A stretch of 64,000 nt of DNA from Algoriphagus sp. PAP.12 (GCF_026652115.1 NZ_JAPPSQ010000003.1:62001-126000); one strand, 5' to 3'. Positions 45,612 through 55,910 are shown, counted from the first letter of the stretch. Notes: generated by a model not told the origin, from the letters alone. Translations and numbers: made by a program.

Positions 45612-46181
45612 CTAATTTAATCTTGGGTCCATGGGATAATTTGCAATTACCTTAAACTCCCCTCCCATGTTTTTCAAAAGATTTCTCCACAATTCTTCAG
45701 GAGTCAGGTGAAAGGTCTCCCTATCGACCTCCTCTTTACAAATAATCCAAGTATCCTCAGTTAATTCATCTTTTAATTGGCCAGGAGCCCATCCAGAATA
45801 TCCCAAGAAAAAGCGGATGTTTTCTAGATCAAAGGTCCCTGTTTTCAATCTGGATACCAACTCCTCAAAATCACCTCCCCACCAGAGATTTTCTCCAATC
45901 TGAATACTTCCTTCCAACTCCTTATTTCCCCAATAAACATAGTGAAGCGTATTTTGCTCAACTGGACCACCTACATAAACCTCTAAGTCAAGAAAATCAA
46001 AATCCTCTAGAATTTCATTTATTCTAAGTATGGATGGTTTATTGAAAACTAAGCCAAAACTTCCGTCTTCATTATGCTCACAAAGCAAAACTACTGAACG
46101 TGAAAAGTTCTCGTCTTGCAAAAAGGGTTCGGAGATCAACAAATCACCGACATTGGGGTTTGGAGTTTTTTCTTCACTCAT
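45612..46181 (-). CDS. YqgE/AlgH family protein
   Basis: A 189-residue cytosolic protein of unknown biochemical role. Family hallmarks are GDLLISEPFLQDENFSRSVVLLCEH near the N-terminus, GLVFNKP, VYVGGPV, and the C-terminal FLGYSGWAPGQLKDEL. The ATG at 46181 is preferred over an upstream TTG at 46190. It is divergent from pdxH with a 105-base shared region containing candidate promoters for both genes. Confidence 0.9.
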   Translation of the reverse strand: MSEEKTPNPNVGDLLISEPFLQDENFSRSVVLLCEHNEDGSFGLVFNKPSILRINEILEDFDFLDLEVYVGGPVEQNTLHYVYWGNKELEGSIQIGENLWWGGDFEELVSRLKTGTFDLENIRFFLGYSGWAPGQLKDELTEDTWIICKEEVDRETFHLTPEELWRNLLKNMGGEFKVIANYPMDPRLN

Positions 46182-46209
46182 AGGCACCAAGTTGGAATTT
46201 ATGAAAGGA

Positions 46210-46239
46210 AAAATATATGTCTAAATTTTATAAATGCAA
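46210..46239 (-). promoter_or_regulatory. Candidate promoter of the yqgE-type gene
   Basis: On the - strand TTG (46239-46237) and TATATTTT (46217-46210) are separated by 19 bases, fitting the Bacteroidota pattern TTG-N19-TAnnTTTG with one mismatch. The start codon lies about 30 bases downstream. Confidence 0.4.
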
Positions 46240-46267
46240 TGGTCATCGTACTTTTATTCTGTTAAAA

Positions 46268-46275
46268 TACTTTTG
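46268..46275 (+). promoter_or_regulatory. Candidate -7 element of the pdxH promoter
   Basis: TACTTTTG matches the Bacteroidota -7 consensus TAnnTTTG exactly and ends 11 bases before the pdxH ATG at 46287, implying a very short leader. A clear -33 TTG box was not found. Confidence 0.45.
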
Positions 46276-46286
46276 CCCCATCTACC

Positions 46287-46922
46287 ATGGACATTTCATC
46301 AATACGTAAAGACTACAGCCTTAAGTCATTGGATATCAACAATGTAAACAAGGATCCTTTTCAACAATTCAGCGCTTGGTTCCAAGAAGCAATAGACTCT
46401 AAAGTTCTGGAAGTGAATGCAATGACTCTTTCCACACTCGGAAAAGATGGTTTTCCTAATGGAAGGATCGTTCTTTTGAAGGATGTTGATTACGGTTTTG
46501 TTTTCTTCACCAACTATTCAAGTGAAAAGGGTGAAGAATTAGCAGCTTGTCCAAAAGCTTCCCTTACTTTCTTCTGGCCTGAATTAGAAAGGCAAGTAAG
46601 GATCATGGGAAGAGTGGAAAAAGTAAGTGATGAGCTTTCTGATGAATATTATTTCAGTCGACCAGTTGGTTCACAAATCGGTGCTTGGGCTTCTCCTCAA
46701 AGTAAAAAGATTGGATCTAGAGAAGTATTAAATGAAAAGCAGGCTGAATTTGAGGGTTTATTTCAAAGAGAGAAAATCACCCGTCCACCTCATTGGGGTG
46801 GCTATAGAATATTACCAAAGCGATTGGAGTTTTGGCAAGGACGTCCAAGCAGGTTACATGACCGCATCATGTTCGAAAAAAATGAAAGCGGAAGTTGGAC
46901 TATCTCCCGCCTTGCGCCATAA
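46287..46922 (+). CDS. pdxH: Pyridoxamine/pyridoxine 5'-phosphate oxidase
   Basis: A 211-residue FMN enzyme that makes pyridoxal 5'-phosphate, the last step of vitamin B6 synthesis and salvage. Visible motifs: DGFPNGRIVLLKDVDYGFVFFTNY (FMN binding), ERQVRIMGRVEKV, YFSRPVGSQIGAWASPQS and the C-terminal PPHWGGYRILPKRLEFWQGRPSRLHDR, with substrate-binding Arg and His. Length is normal. The stop codon abuts the stop of the convergent bshB1 gene without any gap. Confidence 0.95.
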   Translation: MDISSIRKDYSLKSLDINNVNKDPFQQFSAWFQEAIDSKVLEVNAMTLSTLGKDGFPNGRIVLLKDVDYGFVFFTNYSSEKGEELAACPKASLTFFWPELERQVRIMGRVEKVSDELSDEYYFSRPVGSQIGAWASPQSKKIGSREVLNEKQAEFEGLFQREKITRPPHWGGYRILPKRLEFWQGRPSRLHDRIMFEKNESGSWTISRLAP

Positions 46923-47639
46923 TTATTTTAAATCAAATAAATCGTCTGTTCCAATCATTTTCTCTACGGTGAAACCCTCACCGTAGGTTTTCATGATTTT
47001 ATGTCCCATTTCTCTGGATCTTGCTTCAATAAAAGGCAAGAAATCAGGTGTAGAAATAAAGCTCTCTGGCTCCTTGCTATTTGGATCATGAAACTGAGAC
47101 TGGAATGCGAGAATACTTTTCACTTTGGTATCCCAAAATGGAGTGATATCCATCACGAAGTCAGGCTCAATGTAATTGTTCTGAATATAGTGATAGACGA
47201 ATTTTGGTCTCCAAGCTTCCTGAGACTCACCATTCAACTTGGTTTCTATCTTTCTCAATCCACTCATAAAACAGGCATTGGTAGCTAAACTACCTCCTTT
47301 TCCATGATCTGGGTGCCGATCACGAATTGCGTTTGCCAAAACAATCTCTGGACGATATTTTCGAATCATTTTGATCAGTTCAAGCTGATGAGCTTCATCA
47401 TCTTTATAATACACATCTTGGAACCCCATATTTTCACGAGCAGACAACCCCAAGATTCTACCAGCTTCTTCAGCCTCTTCGACTCGTAATTCAGGCGTAC
47501 CTCTGGTACCCATCTCCCCTTTTGTGAAGTCAACGATACCAACTTTATGTCCTTTAGCTACATGAGCAGCAATTGTACCTGAACAACCTAATTCTGCATC
47601 ATCGGGATGTGCAGCAAAAACTAAAATATCCAGTTTCAT
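46923..47639 (-). CDS. bshB1: Bacillithiol biosynthesis deacetylase BshB1
   Basis: A 238-residue zinc-dependent N-acetyl-alpha-D-glucosaminyl-L-malate deacetylase of the LmbE family, second step of bacillithiol synthesis. The metal site AAHPDDAELGCSG (His, Asp, Asp), GEMGTRGT and DRHPDHGKG (third His) are all present. It sits in a - strand run with an M23 peptidase gene (7 bases upstream) and trxB. The presence of bshB1 predicts that the organism uses bacillithiol; bshA and bshC are not in this window. Confidence 0.93.
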   Translation of the reverse strand: MKLDILVFAAHPDDAELGCSGTIAAHVAKGHKVGIVDFTKGEMGTRGTPELRVEEAEEAGRILGLSARENMGFQDVYYKDDEAHQLELIKMIRKYRPEIVLANAIRDRHPDHGKGGSLATNACFMSGLRKIETKLNGESQEAWRPKFVYHYIQNNYIEPDFVMDITPFWDTKVKSILAFQSQFHDPNSKEPESFISTPDFLPFIEARSREMGHKIMKTYGEGFTVEKMIGTDDLFDLK

Positions 47640-47646
47640 AATTATT

Positions 47647-48690
47647 TTATCTTACCCGAAGGTTTTGACCAATTCTCAATATACTGCGAGAAGAAATACC
47701 ATTCATTCGAGTCAATGCACTAACTGACACTCCATATCTTCTTGCAATTGAACCCAAAGTATCTCCACTTTTCACTCGGTGATAAGCTCTTGCCCTTGCT
47801 TGAGCAATGTGCGAAAACGTTTCTGGAGTTATGGTAAATAGCTGATTTTTAATCCTATACTCCCCGAAATCATAAACATTCTCGGGGTCAAATGCGAGTC
47901 CTCTATACCTCATTTCATAATGAAGATGAGACCCAGTACTTCTTCCTGTACTTCCACCTTTGGCAATGATATCTCCCGCTTTTACCTCCTGTCCTACTTC
48001 TGCTACGAATTTGGATAAATGACCATAAAGTGTTTCCAAACCATTTTTATGTCTCACAACAACATAATATCCCCAACCATATCTATCGTATGATCTGACT
48101 CTGACAATCCCGTCAAATGTACTGTAAACAGGATCACCGGTATCCAAATCTAGGTCAGTTCCATAATGCCATCTTCTCCAGCGATAACCAAATCCTGATG
48201 TCTTCCTAGTCTCATCATCCAAAGGCATTTTCCAATCATAACCAAAGAATGGGTCGTAAAGCCTGATGTTGACAGAATCCTGAAAGTCCTTGATATCAAA
48301 ATTATAGATATCAACTTTTTTAGAATCCCAAGCGGAGTAATATTCGTAGGCAGTTACCCAGATACTATCAATCTGAATTTGTTCAGAAACTTTTACCAGA
48401 CGATTCGTCGGTGCCCAAATCATCACATTTTGATCTTCTGAAATAATGGATCTGACTTTTCCAAGATTCACATTATTTTCAAAAATCAAAGAGTCAGTAA
48501 CAGTAGAAAGAGTCCTTAAATATGACTCTTGATCAAATCCTCTCAGCTCAATATTCTTTCTCTCTTGAGGTGTTACTGGGGTGGTAGAAGTATTCTTCTT
48601 TATAATCTTAGGAAAAATTTGAGCATTGGACTCAGTTAGTCCAATGCTCAAAAATATTCCTAGAATAAGTATCAGTTTGAGATACCGCAT
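47647..48690 (-). CDS. M23 family metallopeptidase with LysM domain
   Basis: A 347-residue exported peptidoglycan-binding protein with a signal peptide ending near SNAQ (about residue 24). The M23 domain (about 165-275) keeps the zinc motifs HYGTDLD (H-x3-D) and HLHYE (H-x-H) and the extra His in LYGHLS, so it is predicted to be an active endopeptidase. A C-terminal LysM (about 300-346, HRVKSGDTLGSIARRYG) anchors it to peptidoglycan. It is 7 bases before bshB1 and 8 bases after trxB on the same strand, so probably co-transcribed. Confidence 0.92.
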   Translation of the reverse strand: MRYLKLILILGIFLSIGLTESNAQIFPKIIKKNTSTTPVTPQERKNIELRGFDQESYLRTLSTVTDSLIFENNVNLGKVRSIISEDQNVMIWAPTNRLVKVSEQIQIDSIWVTAYEYYSAWDSKKVDIYNFDIKDFQDSVNIRLYDPFFGYDWKMPLDDETRKTSGFGYRWRRWHYGTDLDLDTGDPVYSTFDGIVRVRSYDRYGWGYYVVVRHKNGLETLYGHLSKFVAEVGQEVKAGDIIAKGGSTGRSTGSHLHYEMRYRGLAFDPENVYDFGEYRIKNQLFTITPETFSHIAQARARAYHRVKSGDTLGSIARRYGVSVSALTRMNGISSRSILRIGQNLRVR

Positions 48691-48698
48691 GAATTCTT

Positions 48699-49643
48699 TT
48701 AGTGATTTTCAGTTTCGGCCAAATACCGTTCTGCATCCAAAGCTGCCATACATCCTGTTCCGGCGGCAGTCACTGCCTGTCTGTAAACGTTGTCTTGAGC
48801 ATCGCCACAAGCAAATACTCCTTCAATGTTTGTTTTGGCTGTTCCTGGAATCGTTTTGATGTACCCTGATTCATCCATATGAATGAAATCTTTGAATACC
48901 TCGGTGTTTGGTTGGTGACCAATAGCAACAAAGAAGCCAGAAATTTCAATTTCTTTCTTTTCCCCTGTTTTATTGTTCAAAATCCTCATACCGGTCACTT
49001 CCTGGTCACCTAAGACTTCTTCAGTCTCTGTATTCCAAAGGACTTCAATCTTAGGATTGTTCAAAACACGCTTTTGCATGATCTGGGAAGCTCTCATTTC
49101 TTCTCTCCTTACAAGCATGTAGACTTTGCTACAAATATTTGCCAGGTAAGAAGCTTCTTCACATGCTGTATCTCCAGCACCCACAATGGCCACTTCTTGA
49201 CCACGGAAGAAAAATCCATCACAAACAGCACAAGCAGAAACTCCTCTACCGTTCAATCTGGTTTCACTTTCCAATCCTAGCCATTTAGCTGAAGCACCAG
49301 TAGAAATAATTACTGTGTCAGCATGAACAGTCACCTGATCATCAACCGTAACTACATGTGGTCTTGCAGAAAAATCTACTGCTGTAACTAATCCATAACG
49401 GACTTGCGTACCGAATTTTTCAGCTTGTTTTCTGAAATCCTCCATCATTTCAGGACCCATGATACCATCTGGATAGCCAGGATAATTTTCAACATCTGTG
49501 GTGATCGTCAATTGACCACCTGGCTGCCCTCCTGTGTATAAAACTGGATTCAAGCCTGCTCTAGAAGCATAAATAGCTGCAGTATAGCCTGCTGGTCCTG
49601 ATCCAATAATCAGAACTTTAACTTTTTCAATTTCTTGACTCAT
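48699..49643 (-). CDS. trxB: Thioredoxin reductase
   Basis: A 314-residue flavoprotein that reduces thioredoxin with NADPH. The FAD motif GSGPAGYTAA, the redox-active pair CAVC in SACAVCDGFF, the NADPH loop GAGDTACEEA and the C-terminal FACGDAQDNVYRQAVTAAGTG are all standard. The ATG at 49643 is used rather than the TTG directly before it. It opens a - strand unit with the M23 peptidase and bshB1 genes, joining thiol redox functions. Confidence 0.95.
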   Translation of the reverse strand: MSQEIEKVKVLIIGSGPAGYTAAIYASRAGLNPVLYTGGQPGGQLTITTDVENYPGYPDGIMGPEMMEDFRKQAEKFGTQVRYGLVTAVDFSARPHVVTVDDQVTVHADTVIISTGASAKWLGLESETRLNGRGVSACAVCDGFFFRGQEVAIVGAGDTACEEASYLANICSKVYMLVRREEMRASQIMQKRVLNNPKIEVLWNTETEEVLGDQEVTGMRILNNKTGEKKEIEISGFFVAIGHQPNTEVFKDFIHMDESGYIKTIPGTAKTNIEGVFACGDAQDNVYRQAVTAAGTGCMAALDAERYLAETENH

Positions 49644-49774
49644 CAACGGGATTCGTTAAATCGGGTAAATTTTGATATTTCTTAATTGGCAACAAAACTA
49701 CTATATGTTAAAATTCCCAAAAGTGATATTTATCTCATGGGAATCCAGTTAGTAATTTTGAAATGGGTAAAAAT

Positions 49775-49802
49775 AAAAAAAGGGGTCTGAAACCCCTTTT
49801 TT
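49775..49802 (-). terminator. Terminator of rpoD
   Basis: AAAAAAGGGGT pairs with ACCCCTTTTTT around a CTGAA loop. It follows the rpoD stop by 3 bases on the - strand and continues into T-rich sequence. Confidence 0.9.
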
Positions 49803-49805
49803 GAA

Positions 49806-50669
49806 TTATCCTAGATAAGGCTTCAATGTCTTACTTCTAGAAGTATGTCTCAGCCTTCGAATCGCCTTTTCTTTGATCTGTCTTACACGCTCTCGAGTCA
49901 GATTGAACTTCTCTCCAATTTCCTCAAGCGTCATGGCATGCTCACCATTCAAACCAAAGTACAAAGTGATCACGTCAGCTTCTCTTTGTGTCAAAGTAGA
50001 CAAGGCTCTCTGAACTTCCTTTCTCAAAGAATCATTCATTAGACCATCATCTGGCTTTTCATCACCATCATTTTCCAATACGTCCAACAAGCTATTTTCT
50101 TCACCTTGTACAAAAGGTGCATCCATAGATACGTGACGACCGGAAATTTTCATAGTGTCTACCACCTCAGAGGCGGTGACTTCCAATACTTCAGCCAGTT
50201 CTTCTGGAGATGGCTCACGCTCGAACTTTTGCTCCAACTCACTGAAAGTTTTGGAAATTTTATTCAATGAACCAACTCGGTTCAATGGAAGTCTTACGAT
50301 ACGGGACTGCTCAGCCAAAGCCTGAAGGATTGACTGACGGATCCACCATACTGCGTAAGAGATGAATTTAAAACCACGAGTCTCATCAAAACGCTGTGCA
50401 GCTTTGATCAAACCTAGGTTTCCTTCATTAATCAAATCTCCCAAAGAAAGACCCTGGTTCTGATATTGCTTGGCTACAGAAACCACAAATCGAAGGTTTG
50501 CCTTGGTTAATTTTTCCAATGCCAATTGATCGCCCTCACGGATTCTCTTGGCTAACACTACTTCTTCGTCTGCAGTTAACAGATCCACCTTACCAATCTC
50601 TTGAAGGTATTTGTCCAATGATTGGGACTCTCTATTGGTAATCTGTTTGCTAATTTTTAGCTGCCTCAT
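49806..50669 (-). CDS. rpoD: Primary RNA polymerase sigma factor (RpoD/SigA type)
   Basis: A 287-residue sigma-70. It lacks the long region 1.1, as is usual for the Bacteroidota primary sigma. Region 1.2 ([15 protein letters not shown]), region 2 ([49 protein letters not shown]), region 3 and region 4 ([30 protein letters not shown] type) are complete. It recognises the TTG-N(17-23)-TAnnTTTG promoters of this phylum. It ends at a strong terminator and lies next to pnp on the same strand. Confidence 0.95.
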   Translation of the reverse strand: MRQLKISKQITNRESQSLDKYLQEIGKVDLLTADEEVVLAKRIREGDQLALEKLTKANLRFVVSVAKQYQNQGLSLGDLINEGNLGLIKAAQRFDETRGFKFISYAVWWIRQSILQALAEQSRIVRLPLNRVGSLNKISKTFSELEQKFEREPSPEELAEVLEVTASEVVDTMKISGRHVSMDAPFVQGEENSLLDVLENDGDEKPDDGLMNDSLRKEVQRALSTLTQREADVITLYFGLNGEHAMTLEEIGEKFNLTRERVRQIKEKAIRRLRHTSRSKTLKPYLG

Positions 50670-50725
50670 TCAGAATTTTGATTGATGTATTTGAAATTAA
50701 GTTAATGAATTTAATCAATAGAAAC

Positions 50726-52873
50726 TTAAGACTCCTTTTTTGGTTCCTGTTTTTCAGGTTTTGGCAATAGAACCTTTCTAGAAAGCTTGAATTTACCAGT
50801 CTTTTTGTCAATGTCTATCAACTTAACCATAATTTCTTCTCCTGGTTCCAAGACACCGTCCATGCTTTCCAAACGTTCCCATTTGATTTCGGATATATGA
50901 AGTAAACCATCTTTACCTGGCATAAATTCCACAAATGCGCCAAATGGTTGAATATTCTTCACTTTTCCAGTATAGGTCTCTCCGATTTCCGGCTGAGCCA
51001 CTATAGCTTTGATACGTGCCAAAGCTGCATTTAGGTTTTCTTGATTTGCAGAGAATACGTTAATTTTTCCTTGATTGTCAATCTCTTCGATTACAATCGT
51101 AGTGTTCGTATCCTTTTGCATCTCTTGGATTACTTTACCACCTGGTCCGATCACAGCACCGATCAATTCCTTAGGAATGAACATAGTGAAAGATCTTGGA
51201 GTATGAGGCTTCAAGTCAGCTTTAGGAGCAGCCAAAGTTTTAGAAATCTCATCTAAGATGTGTAATCTACCTTCTTTCGCTTGATACAATGCTTCTTTCA
51301 AAACATTGTAATCCAATCCTTCAACTTTCAAGTCCATCTGACAAGCAGTGATACCCGCTGCTGTACCTGTTACTTTGAAATCCATATCACCTAGATGATC
51401 TTCATCTCCTAGAATGTCGGAAAGAATAGAATAGTTCCCTGTCTTCGAATCAGAAATCATTCCCATTGCAATTCCAGTTACTGGAGCTTTGATTTGAACA
51501 CCAGCATCCATCATTGCCAAAGCACCAGCACAAACTGTAGCCATGGAAGATGAACCATTGGATTCAAGAATATCAGAAACTACACGGATAGTGTATGGGT
51601 TTTCAGTTTCAGGTGGAAGAACCTTTTTCAAAGCTCTCATGGCTAAGTTACCATGACCAACCTCTCTTCTACCTGGACCTCTGTTTGGCTTAACTTCACC
51701 TGTTGAGAATCCTGGGAAATTGTAATGCAAAAAGAATTTGTTGTAACCTGAGATTACAGCACCATCAATCATCTGCTCATCCATTTTGGTACCCAAAGTA
51801 CATGTGGTGATAGATTGAGTTTCACCTCTTGTGAAAACTGCAGAACCGTGAGCTGAAGGAAGGTAATCAACAACAGACCAGATAGGTCTTACTTCATTTA
51901 ATTTTCTTCCGTCCAGTCTTTTCTTTTCATTCAAAGTCAGGTTTCTGGCAGCTTCTTTATGGATTTTATGGAAGTAAGGTCCGATCAAGCTAGCTTCAAA
52001 CTCATGCTCTTCTCCCAAACTTTCAACGAACTCATCTTTAATGGCTTTCACCAATTCAGAACGTTCGGATTTATTAGCAATTTGTTTGCTTACAGAATCG
52101 TACAATTTTTCATACAATTCAGTTTTCATTTTTTCGTAAAGAGCTTCGTCAGATTTCTCATGACAATACTCTCTTTTGGTCTCTTTACCAACCAATTTGG
52201 TCAACTCGATTTGAGCCTCGCAATGTCTTTTGATCTCTTCGTGGGCAAATTGTAAAGCCTCTACCATCTCGTCCTCAGAGATTTCGTTAGCTTCACCTTC
52301 CACCATCAAAATATAATCCAAAGAACCAGCAACGATGAATTCCAAAGATGCTTTTTCCAATTCAGATGGACTTGGGTTGATGACCAATGTTCCATCAATT
52401 TTCGCAACTCTGACTTCTGAAATAGGTCCATTGAAAGGAATATCAGAAACAGCCAAAGCTGAAGATGCAGCCAATCCAGCCAATGCATCAGGTAGCACAT
52501 CTTCATCAGAAGACATTAGGGTGATTGCTACTTGGGTATCCGCATGATAATCATCCGGGAAAATAGGTCTGATCGCTCGATCAACTATACGGCTGATCAA
52601 AATTTCATAATCGGAAAGTCTTCCTTCTCTTTTCAAAAAGCCTCCTGGGATTTTTCCTGAGGAAGCGAATTTTTCTTGGTAATCAACAGATAGTGGTAAA
52701 AAGTCTACTCCTTCTTGAGCTTCTTTCTTTGAAACAACTGTAGCCAATAACATGGCCTTCCCCATCCGTACTACTACAGAACCATCTGCTTGTTTGGCTA
52801 AAGCTCCGGTTTCGATGGTGATTTCTCTACCATCTGACAAGGTGATGGTCTTAGTGATTAAGTTTGGTAACAT
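50726..52873 (-). CDS. pnp: Polyribonucleotide nucleotidyltransferase (PNPase)
   Basis: A 715-residue 3'-5' exoribonuclease of the RNA degradosome type. Two RNase PH domains, an intermediate helical domain, then KH ([22 protein letters not shown]) and S1 ([27 protein letters not shown]) domains are complete. The catalytic region has [15 protein letters not shown] and MASVCAG-type ([17 protein letters not shown]) segments. It is preceded by rpsO with a terminator hairpin between, the conserved rpsO-pnp arrangement. Read-through at the hairpin may give some co-expression. Confidence 0.96.
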   Translation of the reverse strand: MLPNLITKTITLSDGREITIETGALAKQADGSVVVRMGKAMLLATVVSKKEAQEGVDFLPLSVDYQEKFASSGKIPGGFLKREGRLSDYEILISRIVDRAIRPIFPDDYHADTQVAITLMSSDEDVLPDALAGLAASSALAVSDIPFNGPISEVRVAKIDGTLVINPSPSELEKASLEFIVAGSLDYILMVEGEANEISEDEMVEALQFAHEEIKRHCEAQIELTKLVGKETKREYCHEKSDEALYEKMKTELYEKLYDSVSKQIANKSERSELVKAIKDEFVESLGEEHEFEASLIGPYFHKIHKEAARNLTLNEKKRLDGRKLNEVRPIWSVVDYLPSAHGSAVFTRGETQSITTCTLGTKMDEQMIDGAVISGYNKFFLHYNFPGFSTGEVKPNRGPGRREVGHGNLAMRALKKVLPPETENPYTIRVVSDILESNGSSSMATVCAGALAMMDAGVQIKAPVTGIAMGMISDSKTGNYSILSDILGDEDHLGDMDFKVTGTAAGITACQMDLKVEGLDYNVLKEALYQAKEGRLHILDEISKTLAAPKADLKPHTPRSFTMFIPKELIGAVIGPGGKVIQEMQKDTNTTIVIEEIDNQGKINVFSANQENLNAALARIKAIVAQPEIGETYTGKVKNIQPFGAFVEFMPGKDGLLHISEIKWERLESMDGVLEPGEEIMVKLIDIDKKTGKFKLSRKVLLPKPEKQEPKKES

Positions 52874-52931
52874 AAGTAATTATTAGTAATTCTTCTTTCG
52901 TTTTAAAAATAAAGGCATCCAGCTTAAAAAG

Positions 52932-52966
52932 AAAAAAAGTAAGGTTCTCAACAAAGAGAACCTTAC
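52932..52966 (-). terminator. Terminator between rpsO and pnp
   Basis: GTAAGGTTCTC (52939-52949) pairs perfectly with GAGAACCTTAC (52956-52966) around AACAAA; on the - strand the hairpin is followed by a T-run. In other bacteria this intergenic hairpin region is also an RNase III site, which cannot be judged here. Confidence 0.9.
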
Positions 52967-52972
52967 CAAGGA

Positions 52973-53248
52973 TTATTTTCTGATTCCTAGTTCGGCGATG
53001 ATTGATCTGTATCGCTCGATATCTTTCTTGTGAAGGTAGTCCAACAAGCTTCTTCTCTTACCTACTAGCTTCAATAAGCCAAGTCTTGTGGAGTGATCTT
53101 TTTTATTTGACTTCAAATGCTCAGTCAAATGCTTGATTCTGTGAGTGAACAGAGCAATCTGAGACTCAGGAGATCCTGTGTCAGTAGCAGATTTTAACCG
53201 TCCATGATTTTGAAACAACTCTTGTTTTTTCTCTGATGTTAAATACAT
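52973..53248 (-). CDS. rpsO: 30S ribosomal protein S15
   Basis: A 91-residue 16S rRNA-binding protein. The signature [25 protein letters not shown] and [22 protein letters not shown] are complete, at a length typical for Bacteroidota S15. It is located directly upstream of pnp with a hairpin between. Confidence 0.96.
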   Translation of the reverse strand: MYLTSEKKQELFQNHGRLKSATDTGSPESQIALFTHRIKHLTEHLKSNKKDHSTRLGLLKLVGKRRSLLDYLHKKDIERYRSIIAELGIRK

Positions 53249-53308
53249 GTTTAGCTAAATTAATTAAAACAGCTACAAAGGTAAGGTTATTATTCCGAAA
53301 ATAAAATA

Positions 53309-55102
53309 TTATGCCTCAACAGTATTTTTCTTAAACAGCCTTTTCTTCACTCCTTTCCACCATTCTAAATAGAAATCAGGCTCAAATAAACGAGCATCTT
53401 TTCTGGCTTGCTTCAAAAAGAATAAGCCAAAAGGCAATAGCATAACACAGGAAAACCAAGTCCCGATTAGAGGGTCTGTCAACCCTTCTTTGGCCCACTT
53501 TTCTCCAGTGATTGTCAGCATGTAATAGACAATGAAAAAGATAATGGAAACCAATACCGGCATTCCCAATCCTCCTTTTTTGATAATAGCTCCCAAAGGC
53601 GCCCCAATTAGAAACATCACGAAGCACGCAAAGGCTTGGGTATACTTCTGATACCAGGCAATCTCAAAGCGACGATACTCTCTTTCGTAGTTTTCAATTT
53701 GCGTCTTTTTGATTCCAAAATTATTCTTCAAACTTCGAGAATTGTTCAAAGCCATGGTGATGGCATTCGATCGATACCCTCTTTTGAAAACTGCTGAATC
53801 AATTAGTTCCTTTTCTCTTGCTGTAAGTGGAGTTGTCCTCCTATTTTTACTTAATACAACTCTTGTATCTTCTATTGGATTAGCAACTAAGTCCTCCTCC
53901 TCTTCTTTCGAAAGATCTCTTTCCTTTCGCTTGAGAGTTTTGGCTTGGAAAATTGAATCTGATTTTGCGAGATTCCCATTGGTTTTAACCGATAAAACTT
54001 TTCCAGAATCTTGTTGGGCTTTCAATTTATCCTCGGGGTTTGAAACCAAAACTTTTGAGGTATCTGGCTCCATGGCAAGCTTTTTGGCTTGGTTTAGAGA
54101 GTCTTGAATTGCCCTCATTTTTTCTGTTTTATCTTTTCTAATTGAATCATCAATAGCTTTCCGGTCCAAAATCTCTGCTACAGGGTCAAGTCCTCTCTCC
54201 CGAGCAAAAAATGGATAAATACCTTCTGCACTCTGATAAGTATTAAATTTCTCATCATTGATTTTTGTATAGATAGAATCAAGACCATCTTTAATCTGAG
54301 AAATATTTTTAATAGCACGATTGGTTGACCAAAGATCTTCAGGAGTTCTACTTAGCTGAAACTCATCCATGCTAAAGATGATAACATTCTCATCAAATGT
54401 GGATCTATCAAATGGTACGGGATTTTCATTAATCCCACGCATAGCTCTATCCTCACTATAATTAGTACCATGATAAAGGGTCAATTTCATGTAGTTCTCA
54501 TTAAAGAACTTTTCCATTCGACCAGAGTCTGCAACAGTAACTTCTAAGTTTCCTAGTTGCCCATTCTTCGTACTATAAATGATAATGTCTTTTAGGTCAT
54601 TGTCTCCAATCTTCTCATTGACCTTGATACTAAACCCTGGAATACCTGCATAAAAAATCCCTTCTCGGATATCCAAAGCCGGAGACTTCATTCGAATATC
54701 ATACAAAAGCCCAAAAGTCTTTAGATTGACTTTGGGAACAACGAAGTTATTGGATAAAAAAGCCGCAATAACCAAAAAGACAGTAAAAACAGCTATTGGC
54801 CTTAAAGCTCTTACCAATGAGATACCGGAACTTTTGATTGCTGTCAACTCAAAATGCTCACCCAGATTCCCAAAAGTCATCAAACTGGAAAGCAAAACTG
54901 CTAACGGAAGCGCCATAGGAGAAATACTCACAACAAAGTATCCTATCAATTCGGCATAGACCCAAAAGCTAAGTCCTTTCCCAAATATTTCATCGAAATA
55001 CTTGAGCATGTTGACGATTAGCAAAATGAAATCAACAACTACAAAAGTCAATAAAAATGGGCCTATAAAAGACCCAAGAATTAATTTATCTAATTTCTTC
55101 AT
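53309..55102 (-). CDS. LptF/LptG (YjgP/YjgQ) family permease with an enlarged periplasmic domain
   Basis: A 597-residue inner-membrane component of the lipopolysaccharide export transporter. The N-terminal three helices (KKLDKLILGSFIGPFLLT and following) and C-terminal three helices (about 490-570) enclose the periplasmic jelly-roll. The domain contains an unusually long charged insertion (about 325-450, rich in K, E, D and S) compared with the usual 360-450 residue LptF/G proteins. In Bacteroidota one gene often covers this role. It lies downstream on the - strand of the START-like gene, 69 bases away. Confidence 0.88.
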   Translation of the reverse strand: MKKLDKLILGSFIGPFLLTFVVVDFILLIVNMLKYFDEIFGKGLSFWVYAELIGYFVVSISPMALPLAVLLSSLMTFGNLGEHFELTAIKSSGISLVRALRPIAVFTVFLVIAAFLSNNFVVPKVNLKTFGLLYDIRMKSPALDIREGIFYAGIPGFSIKVNEKIGDNDLKDIIIYSTKNGQLGNLEVTVADSGRMEKFFNENYMKLTLYHGTNYSEDRAMRGINENPVPFDRSTFDENVIIFSMDEFQLSRTPEDLWSTNRAIKNISQIKDGLDSIYTKINDEKFNTYQSAEGIYPFFARERGLDPVAEILDRKAIDDSIRKDKTEKMRAIQDSLNQAKKLAMEPDTSKVLVSNPEDKLKAQQDSGKVLSVKTNGNLAKSDSIFQAKTLKRKERDLSKEEEEDLVANPIEDTRVVLSKNRRTTPLTAREKELIDSAVFKRGYRSNAITMALNNSRSLKNNFGIKKTQIENYEREYRRFEIAWYQKYTQAFACFVMFLIGAPLGAIIKKGGLGMPVLVSIIFFIVYYMLTITGEKWAKEGLTDPLIGTWFSCVMLLPFGLFFLKQARKDARLFEPDFYLEWWKGVKKRLFKKNTVEA

Positions 55103-55171
55103 GACACCTCTGCTACTTTGTTCCTAACGGGACCTAGTATTGGATGTTCAAATTTGGTGAATTCATTGAAA

Positions 55172-55567
55172 TTAACCTCCTATTATTTCTTTCAATTTTC
55201 CTATTAATCCATCCCAGATAGCCACAGACTCTTCGTCATCATAGCCATCCGAATAATCTATGACTTTCAAAAACATGGTCTGGGTCAATTCATTTTCTTC
55301 CAACTTAAATTCAATGTAGGCATGATCTGACTCTATTGGATCTTTAGGATCAAAGAACTCAAATTTAATGTGGGAATTACTTCTAATTGATGCGATTTTA
55401 GCGTAGTGCTCCTCATTATCAAAATCGAAAATAAAGTCCTTATCCTCATTGATACGCACTTCATCGGCAAACCACTCCTCTAAACCACTAGCAGTACTCA
55501 AATATTGGAAAATTATTTTTTTGGAGGCATTGATTTGATAATCAGCTACAAACTTGTTTTTAACCAT
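55172..55567 (-). CDS. START-like/SRPBCC domain protein
   Basis: A 131-residue protein of the START-like family widespread in Bacteroidota (AHSA1/SRPBCC-related fold). Typical segments are LSTASGLEEWFADEVRINEDKDF, with a buried Trp, and the C-terminal helix WDGLIGKLKEIIGG. It probably binds a hydrophobic ligand; no function is established. It may be co-transcribed with the LptF/G gene, given its orientation. Confidence 0.8.
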   Translation of the reverse strand: MVKNKFVADYQINASKKIIFQYLSTASGLEEWFADEVRINEDKDFIFDFDNEEHYAKIASIRSNSHIKFEFFDPKDPIESDHAYIEFKLEENELTQTMFLKVIDYSDGYDDEESVAIWDGLIGKLKEIIGG

Positions 55568-55835
55568 GATTTTTAAATTATCCAGCGTGAAAATTTCACT
55601 TTTTTAAAGAACGTCAACTTGCATTTCACAGTACAAGACCTCATATTTGCATTCCCAATTCGAACGGGAGGGTTACTAAATGAAAATAAAAGATTTTCAG
55701 CCCAAGTATTTTGAACTTCGACTGTGCTTTAATATAGGCATTAATTCGAAATATCAATACTTAAAAAAGATTAATGGATAAAATTATAACCATCAAATCT
55801 TGATCAAAGAATCAAGCAGGTTTTAATAGATATTT

Positions 55836-55909
55836 GGCGAGGTAGCTCAGTTGGTTAGAGCGCAGGATTCATAACCCTGAGGTCACGGGTTCAACTCCCG
55901 TCCTCGCTA
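55836..55909 (+). tRNA. tRNA-Met (anticodon CAT)
   Basis: A 74-base cloverleaf: acceptor stem GGCGAGG/CCTCGCT (with a G-U closing pair), D-arm AGCTCAGTTGGTTAGAGC, anticodon loop TTCATAA with anticodon CAT at 55870-55872, T-arm GGGTTCAACTCCC. CCA is not encoded. The paired 1-72 position argues against an initiator; a lysidine-modified tRNA-Ile(CAT) is less likely given close resemblance to Bacteroidota elongator Met tRNAs. Confidence 0.93.
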
Positions 55910-55910
55910 C

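Noticed and set aside
45226..45615. Serine-rich + strand frame opposite the DUF349 gene
   Set aside because: It is the antisense of the acidic low-complexity tail; the - strand DUF349 protein explains it.
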